Source: Pseudoalteromonas rubra (GTDB taxonomy: Bacteria > Pseudomonadota > Gammaproteobacteria > Enterobacterales > Alteromonadaceae). From it: 64,000 nucleotides of DNA. Under the pieces are notes generated by a model. The model saw only the letters and a list, made by a program, of their open reading frames with translations, searched no databases and was not told where the DNA came from. The translations under genes and the position numbers were made by a program. Each line of letters begins with the position of its first letter. Within the stretch, counting starts at the first letter, position 1. This document shows, in pieces, positions 61,131-64,000 of the stretch. The stretch is taken from the NCBI RefSeq assembly GCF_000238295.3, contig NZ_AHCD03000032.1, positions 124,001 through 188,000 on the forward strand. The letters run 5' to 3'.

Positions 61131-62576
61131 TTAACGCGGCAGGCTTGGGAATTCTACTTCAGCCATGTCACGCATTACACGTACAACCTGACAGCTGTAG
61201 CCAAACTCGTTATCGTACCATACGTATAGTACCACACGATCACCGTCAACGATGGTTGCTTGTGAATCAACCACACCAGCGTAGCGGCTACCAACCAGGT
61301 CAGTTGATACGATTTCAGTTGATGCTGTGTAATCAATTTGATCACGCAATTCTGAATGCAGAGAAGTCTCGCGCAGGAACTCGTTCAGCTCTTCTGCAGT
61401 CGTTTCTGCTTTCAGGTTCAGGTTCAGAATAGCCATAGAAACATTTGGCGTAGGAACACGGATTGCGTTACCCGTTAATTTACCCGCCAGCTCTGGCAAT
61501 GCTTTCGCAACGGCTTTTGCAGCACCGGTAGAGGTAATAACCATGTTCAGTGCAGCACTGCGACCACGACGCTCAGCTTTGTGGTAGTTGTCGATCAGGT
61601 TCTGGTCATTGGTGTATGAGTGAACCGTTTCAACGTGACCGTTTTTGATACCAAACTTGTCGTTCAACGCTTTCAATACTGGAGTGATGGCGTTTGTGGT
61701 ACAGCTTGCTGCAGAAACAATTTTGTCTTCAGACAGAATGTCAACGTTGTTAACACCGTATACAACGTTCTTAATATCGCCTTTTGCAGGAGCAGTCAGA
61801 AGTACTTTAGATGCACCTTTAGATTGCAGGTGTTTACCCAGACCATCTTCGTCTTTCCACACGCCCGTGTTGTCTACAACCAGCGCGTTTTCAATGCCGT
61901 ACTGGGTGTAATCCACTTCTTCCGGAGAGTTAGCATAGATGATCTGAATGTAGTTACCGTTTGCTTTGATAGCGCCTTTTTCGTGATCAACAGTAATAGA
62001 ACCGTTGAAAGGACCATGAATTGAATCACGACGTAACAAGCTTGCACGCTTCTCAAGATCGCCATCGCGACCACCACGCACAACAATTGCACGTAAACGC
62101 AGGTCAGCGTGAGAGCCACCGCGCTCAATCAATAGACGAGCAAGTAGACGACCAATACGACCAAAACCATACAGTACCACGTCGCGAGGGGCCGGACGGT
62201 TGCCTGTATTGAGCAGTGCAGACAGCTCAGCATTGAGGTATTCCTCGATTGAGCGGCCTTCGCCTGCGTTTTTGTAAATATAGGCATAGGCTAGTTTACC
62301 TAAGTCAACACGGCCTGGAGCCAGTTCCATCTTGCTGATTGCTTCTAAGAATGGGAAGCTCTCGCGCAGACGCAGTTTAGTTTCTTCAAAACGTGCGACT
62401 GTTTTATGGGCTTTAATAACATCGATAGTGCTGGTGTTAACAAGAGGACGGCCATAAACCGCAATTTCTACACCCAGATTACGATACAAACGACCGATGA
62501 TCGGTTGCATGCTTTCTGCGTAGTCTTGACGTTCTTGCCAGCTGTTTTGATATTCTTGCTCGTGAGATAAGGTCAT
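61131..62576 (-). CDS. Long-form glyceraldehyde-3-phosphate dehydrogenase
   Basis: This 481-residue GAPDH is about 140 residues longer than the classical enzyme. The extra N-terminal domain (QEYQNSWQERQDYAESMQPI onward) is helical. The NAD motif follows as VVLYGFGRIGRLLARLL, the catalytic Cys is in AASCTTNAITPVL near residue 290, and the C-terminal motif is YVWYDNEFGYSCQVVR. This architecture is common in marine gammaproteobacteria and Pseudomonas and is distinct from the ArsJ-associated enzyme at 10380. It probably serves central carbon metabolism, perhaps in the gluconeogenic direction; that is inferred. An AGGCAG site precedes the ATG. Confidence 0.92.
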   Translation of the reverse strand: MTLSHEQEYQNSWQERQDYAESMQPIIGRLYRNLGVEIAVYGRPLVNTSTIDVIKAHKTVARFEETKLRLRESFPFLEAISKMELAPGRVDLGKLAYAYIYKNAGEGRSIEEYLNAELSALLNTGNRPAPRDVVLYGFGRIGRLLARLLIERGGSHADLRLRAIVVRGGRDGDLEKRASLLRRDSIHGPFNGSITVDHEKGAIKANGNYIQIIYANSPEEVDYTQYGIENALVVDNTGVWKDEDGLGKHLQSKGASKVLLTAPAKGDIKNVVYGVNNVDILSEDKIVSAASCTTNAITPVLKALNDKFGIKNGHVETVHSYTNDQNLIDNYHKAERRGRSAALNMVITSTGAAKAVAKALPELAGKLTGNAIRVPTPNVSMAILNLNLKAETTAEELNEFLRETSLHSELRDQIDYTASTEIVSTDLVGSRYAGVVDSQATIVDGDRVVLYVWYDNEFGYSCQVVRVMRDMAEVEFPSLPR

Positions 62577-62909
62577 TTTTTCTGCCTAATAAACAATTTT
62601 TGAACGGATAGCCTAACCGAGCCTGATGTATTGCATAATTTGAGAGTCAACAGGCCCCAAGGCAGTGACATTTTAATTTAATTGGCTCGGATTCTCCACC
62701 ATTTACTGACAATTGTTGCTGTAAAATTAACTGCACAGTTAATCTCAACGCAGATTTTCAGGTTCAGAACCCACACAACACAAGAAATTCTGCGCTAATC
62801 TGCCAGGCGCGTGATCCCTTGCTACACTTGACCTAAATAAAGGGTGTCCAGAATTGTCGAAATTGGTACTATACGCAAGCAACAACAAAGACTTGGAGTA
62901 CGGATAACA
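62577..62909. other. 333-base divergent intergenic region
   Basis: This lies between the long GAPDH gene and the DUF2989 lipoprotein gene and should hold both promoters. A separated pair, CCGAGCC (62617-62623) and GGCTCGG (62684-62690), could form a long-range stem in the GAPDH leader. TTGTCG with TACTAT or TATACG near 62852-62875 could be the lipoprotein gene promoter. No gene is visible. Confidence 0.4.
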
Positions 62910-63716
62910 ATGAGGTGGTGGCTAATTTCAAGCCTGTGTATTACAACAGCGCTGCTCAGTGGCTGCGATGACACGATAACGCTGAGTAAAATTTGCTCGG
63001 ATACACCGGGGTTTTGCGCAGATCTTAATAAAGACAGTCATTGCAAAGAAGAGCGTGCATCAGTCATATTTTCACGTTACCGCGAATACAAAGCGCCAAC
63101 TGACGAGAATAAATACACGCTGCTAAAAGATTTTGAACAGTATAACGAGTGTGTTTCGCTCGCCGCACAAATTGAACATATCAAACTAAAAGAAAAAACC
63201 ACATCACGAGTTGAAGGCCATCTCACTAGCCTGAAAGAAATGACACGCATCTATCAGGACACGATTAATACTGAGCATCCGGGCTTACTTTACTATCACT
63301 GGTCCCGACGCAACAACCGTATGGCATTAAACAAGCTGCTGAATATGCAGGACCAGGAACATGTAAAAAGTGATCGGGAAATACAACTCTTTTTGGCAAC
63401 CTTCTATGCCAAGATTGATGACGATAAAACCATAGACATTCTTTATCGTGTGCTGGAACTGAATAAAGCGGGCGAAACCCCAGACCCGGAAGTATTCGCA
63501 AGCCTGGTCAGTATTTTTTACAAACAACAAAAATATAAGCACGCTTATACATTTGCCCGGGTAGCGCAGCTATCTGGCTCTGAGAATATTGATATTCTGC
63601 CCGTGGAACATAAACTCTCTGCCAGTGGTAAAGACTTAGGTGCACTGGATACGCTGGCTGCAAAAACCTGGGAAGAGATCAGTAATGGAGAATTCCTCTC
63701 CCCAAGAAATTTTTAA
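62910..63716 (+). CDS. DUF2989 family lipoprotein
   Basis: This 268-residue protein has a lipoprotein signal ending TTALLSGCDD. The mature part begins ICSDTPGFCADLNKDSHCKEE, then RYREYKAPTDENKYTLLKDFEQYNECVSLAAQIEHI, the typical start of DUF2989 lipoproteins of Vibrio and Alteromonadales. The C-terminal half resembles helical (TPR-like) repeats. Function is unknown. The ATG at 62910 (after ACGGATAAC) was preferred over the frame start at 62844. Confidence 0.85.
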   Translation: MRWWLISSLCITTALLSGCDDTITLSKICSDTPGFCADLNKDSHCKEERASVIFSRYREYKAPTDENKYTLLKDFEQYNECVSLAAQIEHIKLKEKTTSRVEGHLTSLKEMTRIYQDTINTEHPGLLYYHWSRRNNRMALNKLLNMQDQEHVKSDREIQLFLATFYAKIDDDKTIDILYRVLELNKAGETPDPEVFASLVSIFYKQQKYKHAYTFARVAQLSGSENIDILPVEHKLSASGKDLGALDTLAAKTWEEISNGEFLSPRNF

Positions 63717-63729
63717 TTTGTCTCTTAAC

Positions 63730-63753
63730 AAAGTGGCCTTTACGGGCCACTTT
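63730..63753. terminator. Bidirectional terminator
   Basis: AAAGTGGCC / GGCCACTTT form a perfect 9-bp stem with a 6-base loop, between the convergent DUF2989 and mlaC-like genes. Confidence 0.75.
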
Positions 63754-63755
63754 GA

Positions 63756-64000
63756 TTAGCTTTTAGCATTAAGCTCCGCCGTTACCTGCGCTAATCCCAC
63801 CTCAGAGATCCGCACCGAAATTTCTTTTTGCTTAGCACTTAACAGGGAGATCCCTTCTGCGACTAGATCGTAGACCCGCCATTCACCTTTGCTACTTTTG
63901 CGAAATTTAAAGTGGATGTCGATGTCCGGACCTGAAGGCTGTCTCACCACAGCTTTGACTGTGGCATATTTACTTTTGCTGTCTGTGGGCAGGGCTTCGA
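63756..64000 (-). CDS. mlaC: MlaC-family phospholipid-binding protein (5' part outside window)
   Basis: This is the C-terminal fragment of a gene running off the right edge. The visible 81 residues end with KSSKGEWRVYDLVAEGISLL followed by SAKQKEISVRISEVGLAQV, the conserved C-terminus of MlaC/Ttg2D. MlaC carries phospholipids through the periplasm between the MlaA complex and the MlaFEDB transporter, maintaining outer-membrane asymmetry. The GTG at 63950 is internal; the frame is open to the window end. Other mla genes probably lie beyond the edge, but this cannot be seen here. Confidence 0.85.
   Translation of the reverse strand, partial: EALPTDSKSKYATVKAVVRQPSGPDIDIHFKFRKSSKGEWRVYDLVAEGISLLSAKQKEISVRISEVGLAQVTAELNAKS

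Noticed and set aside
1..64000. CRISPR arrays, prophage, insertion sequences, rRNA or tRNA genes
   Set aside because: I saw no regularly spaced repeats, integrase, transposase, phage structural genes or tRNA-like cloverleaf patterns.

Overview
The window is a gene-dense stretch of a gammaproteobacterial chromosome. It is most likely from the Alteromonadales, close to Pseudoalteromonas. That placement is an inference from recognised families and gene order: fnr-uspE-ttcA, yciK/rluB/scpB/scpA/yciO/rnm/trp/yciI, a fused TrpC-TrpF with separate TrpG and TrpD, a VolA/Pla-1 type lipase, a DUF2989 lipoprotein and a long 481-residue GAPDH. I see no rRNA, tRNA, insertion sequence, prophage or CRISPR array.

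Region 1 (1-7 kb) holds the 3' half of a cbb3 cytochrome oxidase assembly operon: partial ccoH, then ccoI, ccoS and an HCxxMCGG membrane protein. The oxygen sensor fnr, the stress protein uspE and the tRNA 2-thiocytidine enzyme ttcA follow. Region 2 (7-15 kb) holds a chemoreceptor, a two-gene arsenate detoxification unit (a GAPDH plus the ArsJ exporter), rsmF, a non-coding stretch with a candidate small RNA, a ParD-like protein overlapping a second methionine aminopeptidase, and a cysteine-cluster protein. Region 3 (15-31 kb) holds an RND efflux pair, several lipoproteins, fadE, an M2 (ACE-like) peptidase lipoprotein, an ABC exporter and sixA.

Region 4 (31-50 kb) holds sohB, a large surface lipase, yciK, and a minus-strand operon rnm-yciO-scpA-scpB-rluB. 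Divergent from it is the complete trp operon E-G-D-CF-B-A. The trp operon is preceded by two consecutive leader-peptide/attenuator units, each with three adjacent Trp codons; this is the most striking feature I found. An HU protein, a CPBP membrane protease, an NSS transporter and yciI follow. Region 5 (49-64 kb) holds a PepSY + PhoP/PhoQ-like + secreted-protein cassette, an AI-2E family permease, a TIGR01777 epimerase, a DUF349 protein operon, an AGCS symporter with a large loop insertion, a cytosolic-type M14 carboxypeptidase, a long-form GAPDH, a DUF2989 lipoprotein and the 3' end of an mlaC-like gene.

Three copies of one dispersed intergenic repeat, bounded by ATACCA.../...TGGT(AT) termini, lie near 6.7, 28.2 and 46.6 kb. 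Many convergent gene pairs are separated by perfect inverted repeats that look like bidirectional terminators. Several genes use GTG or TTG starts, chosen here from Shine-Dalgarno position and family length.
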